64,000 bases of DNA from Cohaesibacter intestini (GCF_003324485.1 NZ_QODK01000006.1:159170-223169), one strand, 5' to 3'. Numbered from the stretch's first letter, positions 1 through 8,518 are shown. Made by a program: numbers and translations. Notes: generated from the letters alone by a model not told the origin.

Positions 1-446
1 CAGGGGCGGACGATTACATCCTCAAACCCTTTAATCCGCGTGAATTGATTGCCCGCGTGCGGGCCGTGCTTCGTCGCTACGGCCACCGGCTCGAGCCACC
101 AGCTCCGGCTCGGACCTCCGATGACATCCTGGCCTTTGGCTGCCGTCATCTTGACCGGGACAATCGACAGGTCTTTGATGGTGACGGGGAAGAAATCCAC
201 CTGACAAACGCGGAATATCGCCTACTTGAATATTTCCTGCTGCATCCAAACGAAATCATCTCCCGGCCCCGCCTGCTAGAGGAAATTGGCAGCGATCTGT
301 CCCACTATGTTGACCGGACCATTGATGTGCTCATTTTGCGCCTGAGGCGCAAGATCGAACCGGTACCAGCCAAACCTGTCCATCTGCAGACCCGTCGCGG
401 CCAAGGCTATGTCTTCGTGCCACAGCCTGACGATGAGACGGCGTGA
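1..446 (+). CDS. OmpR/PhoB-family response regulator (5' end outside window)
   Basis: The reading frame is open from the first bases of the window, so the N-terminus, including the phosphoacceptor aspartate, is missing. What remains starts with the end of a receiver domain (the DDYILKPF stretch holds the conserved Lys-Pro of the last receiver strand), followed by a linker and a C-terminal winged-helix DNA-binding domain (Trans_reg_C) over roughly the last 100 residues, ending in the typical RGQGYVF wing. Such proteins bind DNA as dimers after phosphorylation. The stop codon overlaps the start of the hybrid kinase gene (TGATG), so the two are almost certainly co-translated and form a two-component pair. 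The signal cannot be read from the sequence; the pairing resembles TorR/TorS but that is only a loose analogy. Confidence 0.9.
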   Translation, partial: GADDYILKPFNPRELIARVRAVLRRYGHRLEPPAPARTSDDILAFGCRHLDRDNRQVFDGDGEEIHLTNAEYRLLEYFLLHPNEIISRPRLLEEIGSDLSHYVDRTIDVLILRLRRKIEPVPAKPVHLQTRRGQGYVFVPQPDDETA

Positions 447-3010
447 TGACCTTCCTCCCGCCGCTCGACATCAAGGGGCGTTTGTCGATGGCGCTCGCCC
501 TTTTGACGCTGTCCACCATCAGCGTCGGGGCCATCGCATGGTATGGTCTTGACCGCGCCAACACGCAAATGCAGGCGCTGCACAGCCAGACATTGGCGCA
601 AGTGGCAAAGTCGCTCGAACTGTCCAAACGCTCGTCTGACATCGCAACCTCGGCGCCGTTCCTGCTCAATTATCGGTCCCAGTATTTGATCGACCGAGAA
701 GGCCAGTCCCTGATCACGACGCTGGAGCATATTGTCAGCAACTGGCCGTCACAGACGGGTGGAGCATCCTCGCCCATCTATGCGTATGAGGCAGAAATAT
801 CGGATGCCATCGGGCAAATGCAAGCAGCAACCAAGGACCTGATCGGGTCGGCCAATGGATTGAACTATGAGCGCAATGTGACGCAGATCCGGGTGGATTC
901 CATCCGCAAGCTGGAACGGGATTTTTATGGCCATGCCATTGCCGATGATGCAATCGACGGGGACCGCTCGACATGGTTCCTGCTGCAGGCCTTGAGCAAC
1001 GCCCTGTCTGGAGCGGCGCATTCCAAGAATTTGCTCGGTGTCGGGGAATATCATCGCCGCTATCAGACCCTGCTGACGCAAATGCGCAACAGATCCTTGC
1101 GACAATCTCAGACAAAAGCCATCGCCAGATTGGCTTGGTTGGCGGATGGGTCCCAAGGCCTGTTTGAAATCCGCAGACGTGAATTGAGTCATCGGCTGGC
1201 GGCGCAAAATGCCTTGTTCCGCATTCGATTGCAGGCCGTCTATATCAGCGACCTCTCCGCTCGCTTTGCCGAGAATGCAGAAAACTTTCTCTCTCAGGGA
1301 CGACGGGAAACCTCCAACAATCTCGATGTGATCAAGGTACTGATCCTGTTTGGCGGCTTACTGAGCATCGGAATTGCCTTGGCTTCAGCCTTTTTCGTTT
1401 CGCGCTATGTGACTGCGAATATTGAAGCCATCACCCATGCCATGGTGCGATTGGCCCGCGGTGATCGGAGCACCAAATTGAGCCTCAAGATATCGGCCAA
1501 TGACGAGATCGCCAAACTGATCCATTCCTTCCGAAAATTCCGCGCCACCACTTTGCGCCTTGACCGCAGCAACAGGCAGCTGAAGCTGAAAAATGCCCTG
1601 TTTGAGCGCGTTTTTGGCAACATCACCGATGGTGTGGCAATTACCTCTGAGGACGGCCGGATCACGGCGGTCAATGACAGCTTTGCCAACGTCTTGAAAC
1701 TGTCTCACGGCGAGCCAATCGGCAACAGAAGTCTGGATGGTCTGCTCGCCCAAACTGTTTTTGCTGAGGATGTTCCGGACTGTCTCAGACTGGACGCTTT
1801 CGAGGGCTTTTCTGTGCTCGCCGGGTCGGATGGTTCGATCATAGAGGTGCGACACAGCCCGTTGGTGGATGGCGGCGGCGTTTGGCTGTTCTCTGATGCG
1901 ACGGAGCGCAAACGGGTCGAGGAACGGCTCACGCAAATTCGCCATATCGAAGGTCTTGGCAAGGTCAGCGGTGAAGTGGCCCATGATTTCGGCAATGTGC
2001 TATCCAGCATTACAGCCAACATCCATTTGTTCGAACGGCATCCGGACCGCGACAAGGCACAGGACTTCATTGATCGGATCAAGAATGCAACGGAAATTGG
2101 CACATCGCTGGTTCAACGGCTGCTGGCCTTTGCCCGCAAGCAGGCTTTGGCACCGGAATTGCTGGATTTGACGGAGTTGATTGAGGGTCTGTCGGACTTG
2201 ATCAGCGTCGGGTTGAAAGAAGACGTGTGTTTTGAAACGCGGATTGCCCCTTCCCCCCTGATGGTCAAGGTGGATCCCGGGCAGCTTGAGAATGCCGTGC
2301 TGAACTTGTGCATCAACAGCAATCAGGCAATCGATCAATCGGGCAAAATCGTACTGGAAGTCGGGCAGGACGACAATGGCAACGCCTATATCGAGGTCAG
2401 TGACAATGGTGTCGGTATGTCGAACAACACCAAGGAGCGGGCTTTTGAACCCTTTTATTCCGAACGGTCAGATGGTTCATCGGGCACCGGTCTTGGTCTT
2501 GCTATGGTATATGGCTTCATAAAGCAAAGTGGTGGGGACATCGAGATTGACAGCGCTCCTGAGAAAGGCACGAAGATCCGGCTTATCCTTCCGCTCGCAT
2601 GCCCTGAGACGGTCGTACCCGATTTTTCCGCACAAGAATTGCGGGCTCTGGTCATTGAAGATAATCCGTCGGACCGTCACTTGGCCGAGCGTCTGTTGTC
2701 TTCACTGGGTGCCTCGGCGCAGAGTGCCCCGACCTATTCTGACGCCGAAGCAGTCATTGTCTCGCAAGAGGGGTTTGATCTGCTGATCAGCGATTTGCAT
2801 TTGAACGATGACAGACTGGCGTGGCCGTTGATTGAGCAGGCATTGCAAACACGGCCCGGTCTATCTGTGCTCCTCATTTCTGGCCATTTGCCCGCTCACC
2901 ATCCGTTTCAGGATGCCAACAAATTCCCCACCGTGCATTGCTTTGCCAAGCCTTTGAATAGTGAGATATTGATAGACATTCTGTCATCTCTCACATCAGG
3001 CACAGATTAA
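446..3010 (+). CDS. Membrane-bound hybrid sensor histidine kinase (HAMP-PAS-HisKA-HATPase-REC)
   Basis: About 854 residues. One membrane segment lies near residues 16-33 and a second near 295-318, flanking a periplasmic sensor region of about 260 residues rich in helices, like TorS-type sensors. HAMP follows (about 318-370), then a PAS domain (from about 383), a HisKA dimerisation helix with the phospho-accepting His513 in EVAHDFGN, a HATPase domain (N-box NAVLNLCINSNQA, G-boxes DNGVGM and GTGLGLAM) and a C-terminal receiver domain whose phosphoacceptor is Asp783 in LLISDLHL. This makes a His-to-Asp relay that probably passes phosphate to the regulator encoded directly upstream. The ATG at 446 is chosen because it overlaps the upstream stop; a GTG at 443 is in the same frame. 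No HPt domain is seen, so a separate phosphotransfer protein may be needed. Confidence 0.9.
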   Translation: MTFLPPLDIKGRLSMALALLTLSTISVGAIAWYGLDRANTQMQALHSQTLAQVAKSLELSKRSSDIATSAPFLLNYRSQYLIDREGQSLITTLEHIVSNWPSQTGGASSPIYAYEAEISDAIGQMQAATKDLIGSANGLNYERNVTQIRVDSIRKLERDFYGHAIADDAIDGDRSTWFLLQALSNALSGAAHSKNLLGVGEYHRRYQTLLTQMRNRSLRQSQTKAIARLAWLADGSQGLFEIRRRELSHRLAAQNALFRIRLQAVYISDLSARFAENAENFLSQGRRETSNNLDVIKVLILFGGLLSIGIALASAFFVSRYVTANIEAITHAMVRLARGDRSTKLSLKISANDEIAKLIHSFRKFRATTLRLDRSNRQLKLKNALFERVFGNITDGVAITSEDGRITAVNDSFANVLKLSHGEPIGNRSLDGLLAQTVFAEDVPDCLRLDAFEGFSVLAGSDGSIIEVRHSPLVDGGGVWLFSDATERKRVEERLTQIRHIEGLGKVSGEVAHDFGNVLSSITANIHLFERHPDRDKAQDFIDRIKNATEIGTSLVQRLLAFARKQALAPELLDLTELIEGLSDLISVGLKEDVCFETRIAPSPLMVKVDPGQLENAVLNLCINSNQAIDQSGKIVLEVGQDDNGNAYIEVSDNGVGMSNNTKERAFEPFYSERSDGSSGTGLGLAMVYGFIKQSGGDIEIDSAPEKGTKIRLILPLACPETVVPDFSAQELRALVIEDNPSDRHLAERLLSSLGASAQSAPTYSDAEAVIVSQEGFDLLISDLHLNDDRLAWPLIEQALQTRPGLSVLLISGHLPAHHPFQDANKFPTVHCFAKPLNSEILIDILSSLTSGTD

Positions 3011-3117
3011 ATTTTAGCGCATATTTTCAAACATTTAAGCTCTGACACTAACGGCATGTCTGCCCTCGGAGCCTGTTCTCTCATGCCCCATATTCAACAT
3101 CTGTCGTCCAGATTCTG

Positions 3118-3143
3118 GGAACCAATTTGGTTTCTATCGCGTT
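3118..3143 (+). promoter_or_regulatory. EcfG-type promoter upstream of the DUF992 gene
   Basis: GGAAC at 3118-3122 and CGTT at 3140-3143, spaced by 17 bases, match the consensus of promoters used by EcfG sigma factors. The gene starts 89 bases downstream. Confidence 0.7.
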
Positions 3144-3231
3144 GACGACACGAACAGGACGACGAACCGCTTAATCGCAGGTTAGTGATCCAAACACGAA
3201 TTTGTTGACCAATGATCTGGAGTTTCGAACC

Positions 3232-3726
3232 ATGAATCGCATGCTAAAAAGTCTTCTTCTCGCCGCCCTGCCCGTTTTTGCTCTTGCGACTTCCAGCGCG
3301 GCAAAACCGATTGATCGTGTTGAGATTGGCAAGCTTGATTGCGTTGTGAAGGGTGGCAAGGGCTTTATCATTCAATCAACCAAGGATCTGTCCTGCACCT
3401 TCAAATCGGCCAAAAGCGGTGTGCCGGACGAAGCCTATTTCGGCGTCATCAACAAATTCGGCATTGATATTGGCTCGACCGATCACGGCGTGATCTCGTG
3501 GCTGGTTCTGGCCCCAACCACCGACCGCTATCGCCCCGGCGCTTTGGCAGGTGACTATCGCGGCATCAGTGCGCAGGCCACGGTTGGCGTGGGGGCTGGT
3601 GGCAACCTGCTGATTGGCGGCTCTCGCGAAACCATTGCCCTGCAACCGTTGAGTGTTTCGGTGCAGACCGGGCTCAACTTCGCGCTGGCAATCAGTGAGA
3701 TTGAACTGCGCACCCTCGCTGACTGA
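3232..3726 (+). CDS. DUF992 family secreted protein
   Basis: 164 residues when started at the ATG at 3232, which follows a GGAG-like ribosome site and gives a clean signal peptide (MNRMLKSLL followed by a hydrophobic core and a cleavage region near SSAAKP). The rest matches the DUF992 pattern common in Hyphomicrobiales: an N-terminal GKLDC strand, a DLSCTF motif, a FGIDIG strand, then APGALAGDY-like and GGNLLIGG segments, and the family-typical end IALQPLSVSVQTGLNFA. Function is unknown; it is presumed periplasmic. A perfect EcfG-type promoter upstream puts it under the general stress response encoded 4 kb away, which is an inference from the motif. Confidence 0.85.
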   Translation: MNRMLKSLLLAALPVFALATSSAAKPIDRVEIGKLDCVVKGGKGFIIQSTKDLSCTFKSAKSGVPDEAYFGVINKFGIDIGSTDHGVISWLVLAPTTDRYRPGALAGDYRGISAQATVGVGAGGNLLIGGSRETIALQPLSVSVQTGLNFALAISEIELRTLAD

Positions 3727-3832
3727 CCGCCCATTTTTGGTGATAACGACGAGGTCGTATCAGACTGAGTGTTGAATGCGGTCTCGACAACCCAAACTGA
3801 TTATCCATTTTGACACGCGACAGGAGTGTGTA

Positions 3833-4027
3833 ATGTTTTCCGGCTATGGCCTTGCGGGCCTTCTCATCCTCTTTCTCGACATCTATGCCATCATCAAGGT
3901 GATTGGCAGCTATGAAAGCACGGGTGTCAAACTGCTTTGGATTCTGGGTATTCTGCTCTTCCCGCTCCTCGGACTCATTGTGTGGTTTTTTGCGGGACCA
4001 GGCGGCCGCCGTCCAGCCCGTCTCTAA
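3833..4027 (+). CDS. Small inner-membrane protein with PLDc_N-type (phospholipase D nuclease N-terminal) domain
   Basis: 64 residues from the ATG at 3833, which is preceded by a good CAGGAG ribosome site 9 bases away; a further upstream ATG at 3776 lacks one. Two hydrophobic segments (residues about 5-22 and 36-54) separated by a short polar loop with a TGVKLLW motif, ending in a WFFAGPGGR tail, match the PLDc_N family. These proteins sit in the inner membrane; a role in envelope maintenance is suspected but not established. The last 4 bases overlap the 3' end of the convergent kinase gene. Confidence 0.75.
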   Translation: MFSGYGLAGLLILFLDIYAIIKVIGSYESTGVKLLWILGILLFPLLGLIVWFFAGPGGRRPARL

Positions 4028-5691
4028 CGGGCTGATTTTTTCTCCCTCGGCGCCGTGATCGGCACTGTGATCAGAACCAACAACCCATTTGCCTCATAAC
4101 GCCGCTCAATCGCGCCGCGCAACTCACCCCGGATATTGGCATCAATCAGCTTGGTGCCAAATCCTTTGTGACTTGGCGCTTCAACCGGTGTCTCGCTTCT
4201 TTCCTGCCAGACCAAAGACAAAATCTGTTCCTTGCCTTTGGGCTCCAACGACCAACTGACCCGCAATGCGGTGTTGTCTTGCGCTACATCACTATATTTC
4301 AACGCGTTGGTGGCAAGCTCATGAAAGGTCAGCGCGAAGGCCTGTACCATGCTTTCATCAAGCTCGATTGTCGGCCCGGAAATCATACCCTCATACTGGC
4401 TGTCCCCCAGTACCTGTCCCAATTCCCGCGTTAGCAACTCCGCCAGATCCGCCCGCTGCCAGTGAGAGCGTGTCAGGGCATCCTGCGCATTGGCCATTGC
4501 TTGCAGGCGCGCGGTGAAACTCTCGGAAAAATCATCCAGATCATCGGAATGATGCGCTGTTTGCCGCGCCATTGCCAGAATGCGGGCAATGGAGTTTTTG
4601 ATCCGATGCTTCATTTCTTGCAGCAACAGATCTTTTTCCGACAGGTTCTTCTGGGTCAGGCGCTGCATGGTGTGGGCGGTTTGCACCGCTCTCAATTGCG
4701 AATGCGTAATCCAGGCCAACATTGAGGCCATCAGGAAAAAGAGCCCGATCGCCGTATAAGGTGCGATATCCTGAATGTTAAGCGCAGTCTTTGGTTCCAC
4801 CCGAATATCCAGCACCCACTTTCTGCCCGCCACATCGATCACCCGCGTGACCTGGGATGCAAATCGTTCCTTGTCATCGTAAAAGGCAGACTCGAACAGA
4901 ATCCGGGATTTGTCATCCAGATCCTGCGCTTTTACGGCAATCGGCAGACGGGGGCGATCACCAAGAGCCGTTAGAAACAGATCCCCAGCCCTCAAGGGCG
5001 CATAGATCACACCGCGCAACGGTTTCTGCGCGATCAAGAGCGGTTGATCGTCGGGGGATTTGCTCCGCTCGGTCTGCTTTGACTGATCGCTGAGATAACG
5101 GCTATAGACCAAAAAGCCGGACTGCTTGATCGACGTGATTTCCTGCACCAGCTCGACGGGACCAGATGCGACCAACTCTCCGGTTTCATATGCTTTCTGA
5201 ATTGCTTCCCGGCGCACGGCTTCGGAAAACATGTCGTAGCCGATGGCAGCATGGTTGCGGGCATCAAGGGGTTCAAGCAGGGTAATGGTTGCGCGCTCGG
5301 ACTGATCCGTCTCCGGCCAAACCTTGACGTCATAGTCATAGTCGCGCTGCAAGAGCGCATTCATGCTGGCATCTTGATCGACAGATATAGCTTCGGCAAA
5401 GCCGATCCCCTGCAGGCCGGGATAGTTTTCTTGCAGCCCCACACCGTCAATCATCCGGGCGAACCGCTCATGCTTGATGCGTGAAGGTGATGCGGAGAAA
5501 AATGCGTTGGTTGCACGCAACAGGGCAAAATGCTGCGACAAACGCAATGAAACCCGGTCAACCAACTGGCCGGCGAGATCTTCGGCCCGCATTTCCCGTG
5601 CCTGCTCAGCGCCATCATACAGCGTGAGCGAAATGCCGGTTCCGATTATCATGACCGTCGAGAAGACAATTGGGGCTATCAGTCTGTGCAT
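4024..5691 (-). CDS. CHASE-domain HWE/HisKA_2-family sensor histidine kinase
   Basis: 555 residues. A membrane helix at about 5-22 and another at about 312-329 enclose a CHASE sensor domain (about 70-240, with the NYPGLQGIGF signature). The cytoplasmic part has the HisKA_2/HWE core: phospho-accepting His362 in EMKHRIKN, the HELATNA box at 457-463, and the W495-x-E497 pair that with it defines HWE kinases, then a GFGTKLI ATP-lid motif. HWE kinases are the usual phosphodonors of PhyR in alphaproteobacteria, and phyR lies 0.9 kb away, so this is a strong candidate for the membrane sensor that triggers the general stress response. No EcfG-type promoter was found in front of it, which fits an always-present sensor. 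Confidence 0.88.
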   Translation of the reverse strand: MHRLIAPIVFSTVMIIGTGISLTLYDGAEQAREMRAEDLAGQLVDRVSLRLSQHFALLRATNAFFSASPSRIKHERFARMIDGVGLQENYPGLQGIGFAEAISVDQDASMNALLQRDYDYDVKVWPETDQSERATITLLEPLDARNHAAIGYDMFSEAVRREAIQKAYETGELVASGPVELVQEITSIKQSGFLVYSRYLSDQSKQTERSKSPDDQPLLIAQKPLRGVIYAPLRAGDLFLTALGDRPRLPIAVKAQDLDDKSRILFESAFYDDKERFASQVTRVIDVAGRKWVLDIRVEPKTALNIQDIAPYTAIGLFFLMASMLAWITHSQLRAVQTAHTMQRLTQKNLSEKDLLLQEMKHRIKNSIARILAMARQTAHHSDDLDDFSESFTARLQAMANAQDALTRSHWQRADLAELLTRELGQVLGDSQYEGMISGPTIELDESMVQAFALTFHELATNALKYSDVAQDNTALRVSWSLEPKGKEQILSLVWQERSETPVEAPSHKGFGTKLIDANIRGELRGAIERRYEANGLLVLITVPITAPREKKSAR

Positions 5692-5865
5692 GCAGTGTCC
5701 ATTTCCGGGGCAGTCCTACCCGGGCATGAAGTTTCCCGACTGTCCCTAGCAACTGGTCGATTATAGTAACTACGCAACCAAATTGGCATTTAAAATTGCC
5801 TCAATCCCCGGCAAGTCGCGTTTTGTTGCCAAGGCTACAAATTCCAGAAATTTAACTTGAATTCA

Positions 5866-5890
5866 GGAACTTTGCTCCTTCTCACACGTT
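5866..5890 (+). promoter_or_regulatory. EcfG-type promoter upstream of the CsbD gene
   Basis: GGAAC at 5866-5870 and CGTT at 5887-5890 with a 16-base spacer, 56 bases before the start codon of the CsbD-family gene. CsbD genes are general-stress genes in many bacteria. Confidence 0.8.
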
Positions 5891-5946
5891 GATTGAATGA
5901 GGGTCACGCAGTGGTCCGTATCACCAACTAAGAATGGAGATCTGCT

Positions 5947-6144
5947 ATGAACTGGAATCAGATTGAAGGCAATTGGGAACAATTCAAAGGCAAGGTGCAA
6001 GCTGAATGGGGTCGCCTGACTGACGACGAACTGGATGTGATCGATGGCAACCGCAAGCAGCTTGCCGGTAAGTTGCAGGAACGCTATGGCAAGCGTGAGG
6101 AAGAAATCGAACGCGATATCGAGCACTGGATTTCGCGGCAATAG
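5947..6144 (+). CDS. CsbD family stress-response protein
   Basis: 65 residues, highly charged and without a membrane segment. The pattern MNWNQIEGNWEQFKGK followed by WGRLTDDEL and GKREEE is diagnostic of the CsbD family (YjbJ-like), small abundant proteins induced by general stress; their biochemical function is unknown. The ATG follows a GGAG ribosome site. It is a single-gene unit: an EcfG-type promoter stands in front and a strong intrinsic terminator follows 40 bases after the stop. Confidence 0.93.
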   Translation: MNWNQIEGNWEQFKGKVQAEWGRLTDDELDVIDGNRKQLAGKLQERYGKREEEIERDIEHWISRQ

Positions 6145-6183
6145 ACACTTTCTCACACTGTGACAGACCGAGTGTCTGAGAAG

Positions 6184-6215
6184 AAACGGAGCCATTTTGG
6201 GCTCCGTTTTCTTTT
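6184..6215 (+). terminator. Intrinsic terminator after the CsbD gene
   Basis: Ten-base-pair stem 6184-6193 / 6200-6209 with a six-base loop, GC-rich at the loop side and followed by a T-rich run. Confidence 0.85.
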
Positions 6216-6291
6216 GTCTTTCTTCGTTTTTGTCCCAGCGTTAGGTCAAAACTATTTCATTTCCAAAGATTGGATATGCCGATCAGATACG

Positions 6292-6329
6292 AAAAAAGCG
6301 TTTGTGATCTTTGTCACAAACGCTTTTTG
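6292..6329 (-). terminator. Bidirectional intrinsic terminator between the CsbD and DUF1328 genes
   Basis: Perfect 15-base-pair inverted repeat, 6293-6307 against 6314-6328, with A runs on one side and T runs on the other. It stands 25 bases beyond the stop of the DUF1328 gene and can stop transcription from either side. Confidence 0.85.
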
Positions 6330-6353
6330 AGGTCTCTTATGTGGGATCAAGGC

Positions 6354-6518
6354 CTAACGCCCGCGCACCAGATGCATTATCACGGACACGGCAAGGAAGG
6401 CAAGAAACAGGAAGAACAGGATTTGAGCAATACCGGCGGATGCACCTGCAATACCACCAAACCCAAGCACGCCTGCGATGATCGCCACGACGAAAAACAC
6501 CAAAGCATAATAAAGCAT
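6354..6518 (-). CDS. DUF1328 family small membrane protein (54 aa)
   Basis: This short gene reads on the minus strand from an ATG at 6518 to TAG at 6354-6356. A strong AAGGAGA ribosome site lies 6 bases before the start. The protein begins [16 protein letters not shown], continues with a [14 protein letters not shown] loop and a second hydrophobic helix, and ends HLVRGR. Two membrane helices around a glycine/alanine-rich turn are the hallmark of DUF1328 (YtjA-like) proteins, which are small inner-membrane proteins of unknown function often expressed under stress. A perfect EcfG-type promoter precedes it and a bidirectional terminator follows it, so it is a complete single-gene unit of the stress regulon. 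Confidence 0.9.
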   Translation of the reverse strand: MLYYALVFFVVAIIAGVLGFGGIAGASAGIAQILFFLFLAFLAVSVIMHLVRGR

Positions 6519-6547
6519 GTCATTTCTCCTTTGTGATACATATATGT

Positions 6548-6573
6548 AACGTTCAGACCGGAGAAATTGTTCC
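6548..6573 (-). promoter_or_regulatory. EcfG-type promoter upstream of the DUF1328 gene
   Basis: On the minus strand GGAAC is at 6573-6569 and CGTT at 6551-6548, spaced by 17 bases, 30 bases before the start codon. Confidence 0.8.
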
Positions 6574-6592
6574 CTATTCCTTGGTATTTTTA

Positions 6593-7375
6593 CTATACCC
6601 TTCCCTCAAAAAACAGTGCCTGACTAATCAGTGCCTTCACCATGTCTTCGTTGAAGGGCTTGGTGACCAGGAAGGTTGGTTCAGGGCGCTCACCGGTGAG
6701 GAGTCGTTCCGGATATGCCGTGATGAATATCACCGGAATATCACTGTCGAGCAGAATATCATTGACGGCATCGATCCCTGACGACCCGTCGGCGAGCTGG
6801 ATATCGGCGAGAACCATTTTGGGCTTGTCATTGCTGTAAAGCACCATCGCTTCGGCGTGGGTGCGTGCAATGCCGGTGACGCGATGGCCAAGGCTTTCGA
6901 CCATATGCTCGATATCCATGGCGATGAGTGGTTCATCCTCGATGATCAAGATGTCGGTTGCAACCTGCTTGGAAATCAGCTCGGAGGCCTCGGCAAGGAC
7001 ACCGGAAACGGCCTCATTCTCAATCCCCAGGACCGTGGCGATTTCCTCTGGATTGAAGTCCTCGACCACAGACAAGAGGAAGGCCTGACGCGGCACGGGC
7101 GGGACATTCTGCAAATTGGCCTGTGCCCGGCTTTCCCAACCAAAGGGCGAGTTTGCTAGCGGTACCTCAACATTGGCGCTACGATACAGATCGGAAAACA
7201 GCTTGTAGAGAGAAACTCGATCATTGCCAGTGTCGGGAAAGAGTGTCACATCCGCGATCATGGCTTGCAGAGTTGCGGCCACGAAAGCATCTCCGGATGT
7301 TTGGGATCCCGTCACGGACCTTGCGTAGCGACGAAGAAGGGGAAGATGCGCGGCAACACGGCTAGAAAGCGTCAT
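6593..7375 (-). CDS. phyR: PhyR, anti-anti-sigma response regulator of the general stress response
   Basis: 260 residues. The N-terminal half (about 1-135) looks like an ECF sigma factor without DNA-binding ability (sigma-2-like then sigma-4-like, [19 protein letters not shown]), and the C-terminal half (about 140-255) is a receiver domain with acidic residues Glu146/Asp147, phosphoacceptor Asp191 in VLADIQL, Thr219 and Lys239 in TKPF. This inverted order is unique to PhyR. When phosphorylated, the sigma-like domain mimics EcfG and pulls away the anti-sigma factor NepR. The gene is divergent from nepR-ecfG, as in most Hyphomicrobiales. A GGAAC on its strand at 7458-7454 lacks a matching CGTT, so its own promoter is not clear from the sequence. 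Confidence 0.96.
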   Translation of the reverse strand: MTLSSRVAAHLPLLRRYARSVTGSQTSGDAFVAATLQAMIADVTLFPDTGNDRVSLYKLFSDLYRSANVEVPLANSPFGWESRAQANLQNVPPVPRQAFLLSVVEDFNPEEIATVLGIENEAVSGVLAEASELISKQVATDILIIEDEPLIAMDIEHMVESLGHRVTGIARTHAEAMVLYSNDKPKMVLADIQLADGSSGIDAVNDILLDSDIPVIFITAYPERLLTGERPEPTFLVTKPFNEDMVKALISQALFFEGRV

Positions 7376-7447
7376 CTGGAACAGTCTCCTTGATGCAATC
7401 GATCAGAAAATCGAAATTGGATTATAATGTCTCAATTCGCCAGCCGA

Positions 7448-7478
7448 AAAAAAGTTCCACGCCTAAGGGAACTTTTTT
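7448..7478. repeat. Perfect inverted repeat in the phyR-nepR intergenic region
   Basis: Eleven-base arms at 7448-7458 and 7468-7478 with a nine-base centre. Each arm carries a GTTCC/GGAAC element, so the repeat holds two divergent EcfG -35 motifs; it is also hairpin-forming with flanking A and T runs and could stop transcription in either direction. Confidence 0.75.
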
Positions 7479-7492
7479 GCAAATGGGGCGTT
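7468..7492 (+). promoter_or_regulatory. EcfG-type autoregulatory promoter of nepR-ecfG
   Basis: GGAAC at 7468-7472 and CGTT at 7489-7492 with a 16-base spacer, 47 bases before the nepR start. This is the expected position for the positive feedback of EcfG on its own operon. Confidence 0.85.
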
Positions 7493-7539
7493 TTTCAAGC
7501 AAGACCAAGCCAATTTTGTGGCCGGAGAAGGTGTTGTAA

Positions 7540-7761
7540 ATGACAGACGGAAACAAAAATCCAGGCATCTTGACTGCTTCCGACATGCTGGGACGGACGG
7601 GACCGGGCAGAGATGCTCTGGATCCCAACAGTGCCATCGCTCAGAAGCTCAAGGCGCTCTATACACAAACTGAACAGGAAGCCATTCCGGATCGCTTCCT
7701 CGACTTGCTCGAGCAACTGGACGAAGCAGAACGTGCTGCCAATGCAAGTGGTAAGGGGTAA
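7540..7761 (+). CDS. nepR: NepR family anti-sigma factor
   Basis: 73 residues with the conserved NepR core IAQKLKALYTQTEQEAIPDR followed by a second helix FLDLLEQLDEAE. In this family two helices wrap around sigma domains 2 and 4 of EcfG to hold it inactive, and phosphorylated PhyR takes NepR away. A GGAGAAGG ribosome site precedes the ATG. It lies 8 bases before ecfG and is preceded by an EcfG-type promoter, the classic nepR-ecfG operon. The N-terminal 30 residues are variable, as usual for the family. Confidence 0.93.
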   Translation: MTDGNKNPGILTASDMLGRTGPGRDALDPNSAIAQKLKALYTQTEQEAIPDRFLDLLEQLDEAERAANASGKG

Positions 7762-7769
7762 AAGATCCA

Positions 7770-8324
7770 ATGGAAAAGACGGATATGAGCTTCAAACGGG
7801 AGATGCTTTCCGTACTCCCCAGCCTGCGGGCTTTTGCCATGTCGCTGTGCGGCAAGCATGATCGGGCCGATGATCTGGTTCAGGATACGGTGATGAAAGC
7901 GTGGTCGAAGCAGTCCAGCTTTGAACCCGGCACCAATATGCGGGCCTGGTTATTCACCATCCTGCGCAACGAATATTACAGCCAGATGCGCAAGGCCGGG
8001 CGAGAGATACAGGATAGTGAAGGCACCTTCACCAACAATCTTTCCATTCAGCCCGCCCAGCATGGCCAAATGGATCTGAAAGACTTCCAGCAGGCACTGG
8101 CCCAGTTGCCGGACAATCAACGCGAGGCGATCATTCTGGTGGGAGCTTCGGGCATGTCCTATGAAGAGGCCGCAGCCATTTGCGACTGCAAGGTGGGAAC
8201 AATCAAAAGCCGGGTCAATCGGGCCCGTACCCATTTGCAGGAATTGCTCTCGCTGGATGAAGACGGAACCTACCAACCTGACAATTCATCTGCCTCGGTG
8301 GTATCGCAGCCCTTTGCCAGTTAG
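7770..8324 (+). CDS. ecfG: EcfG family (ECF15) sigma factor of the general stress response
   Basis: 184 residues. Sigma region 2 covers about residues 12-80 with the DDLVQDTVMKAW motif and NMRAWLFTILRNEY; region 4 covers about 115-165 with a helix-turn-helix in GMSYEEAAAICDCKVGTIKS and the RVNRARTHL recognition part. There is no region 3, as expected for ECF sigma factors. It directs RNA polymerase to GGAAC-N16/17-CGTT promoters, six of which are visible between 3.1 and 11.7 kb. It follows nepR in one operon and is closed by a strong terminator. Confidence 0.95.
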   Translation: MEKTDMSFKREMLSVLPSLRAFAMSLCGKHDRADDLVQDTVMKAWSKQSSFEPGTNMRAWLFTILRNEYYSQMRKAGREIQDSEGTFTNNLSIQPAQHGQMDLKDFQQALAQLPDNQREAIILVGASGMSYEEAAAICDCKVGTIKSRVNRARTHLQELLSLDEDGTYQPDNSSASVVSQPFAS

Positions 8325-8361
8325 TGACTGATATTCCCAATCCTCCCTTTGATGACAGATC

Positions 8362-8397
8362 AACCCGATGGCCGTTTCTGGCCATCGGGTTATTTTT
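8362..8397 (+). terminator. Intrinsic terminator after nepR-ecfG
   Basis: Twelve-base-pair stem 8362-8373 / 8380-8391 with a six-base loop, then ATTTTTG. Confidence 0.88.
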
Positions 8398-8518
8398 GTA
8401 CCCAAACATGATGCGGCTGTTACCGACAGGCAAAAAGAAGCCTTCCATGCTGCACGCAACAGGAAGGCTCAAAGGAACAGACTGCCGTTGTTATGTCGTT
8501 GGTCGATGGCTGGAATGG

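Noticed and set aside
7434..7458. A second EcfG promoter for phyR on the minus strand.
   Set aside because: GGAAC is present but the -10 position reads AATT or ATTG at 16 or 17 bases, two or more mismatches from CGTT.
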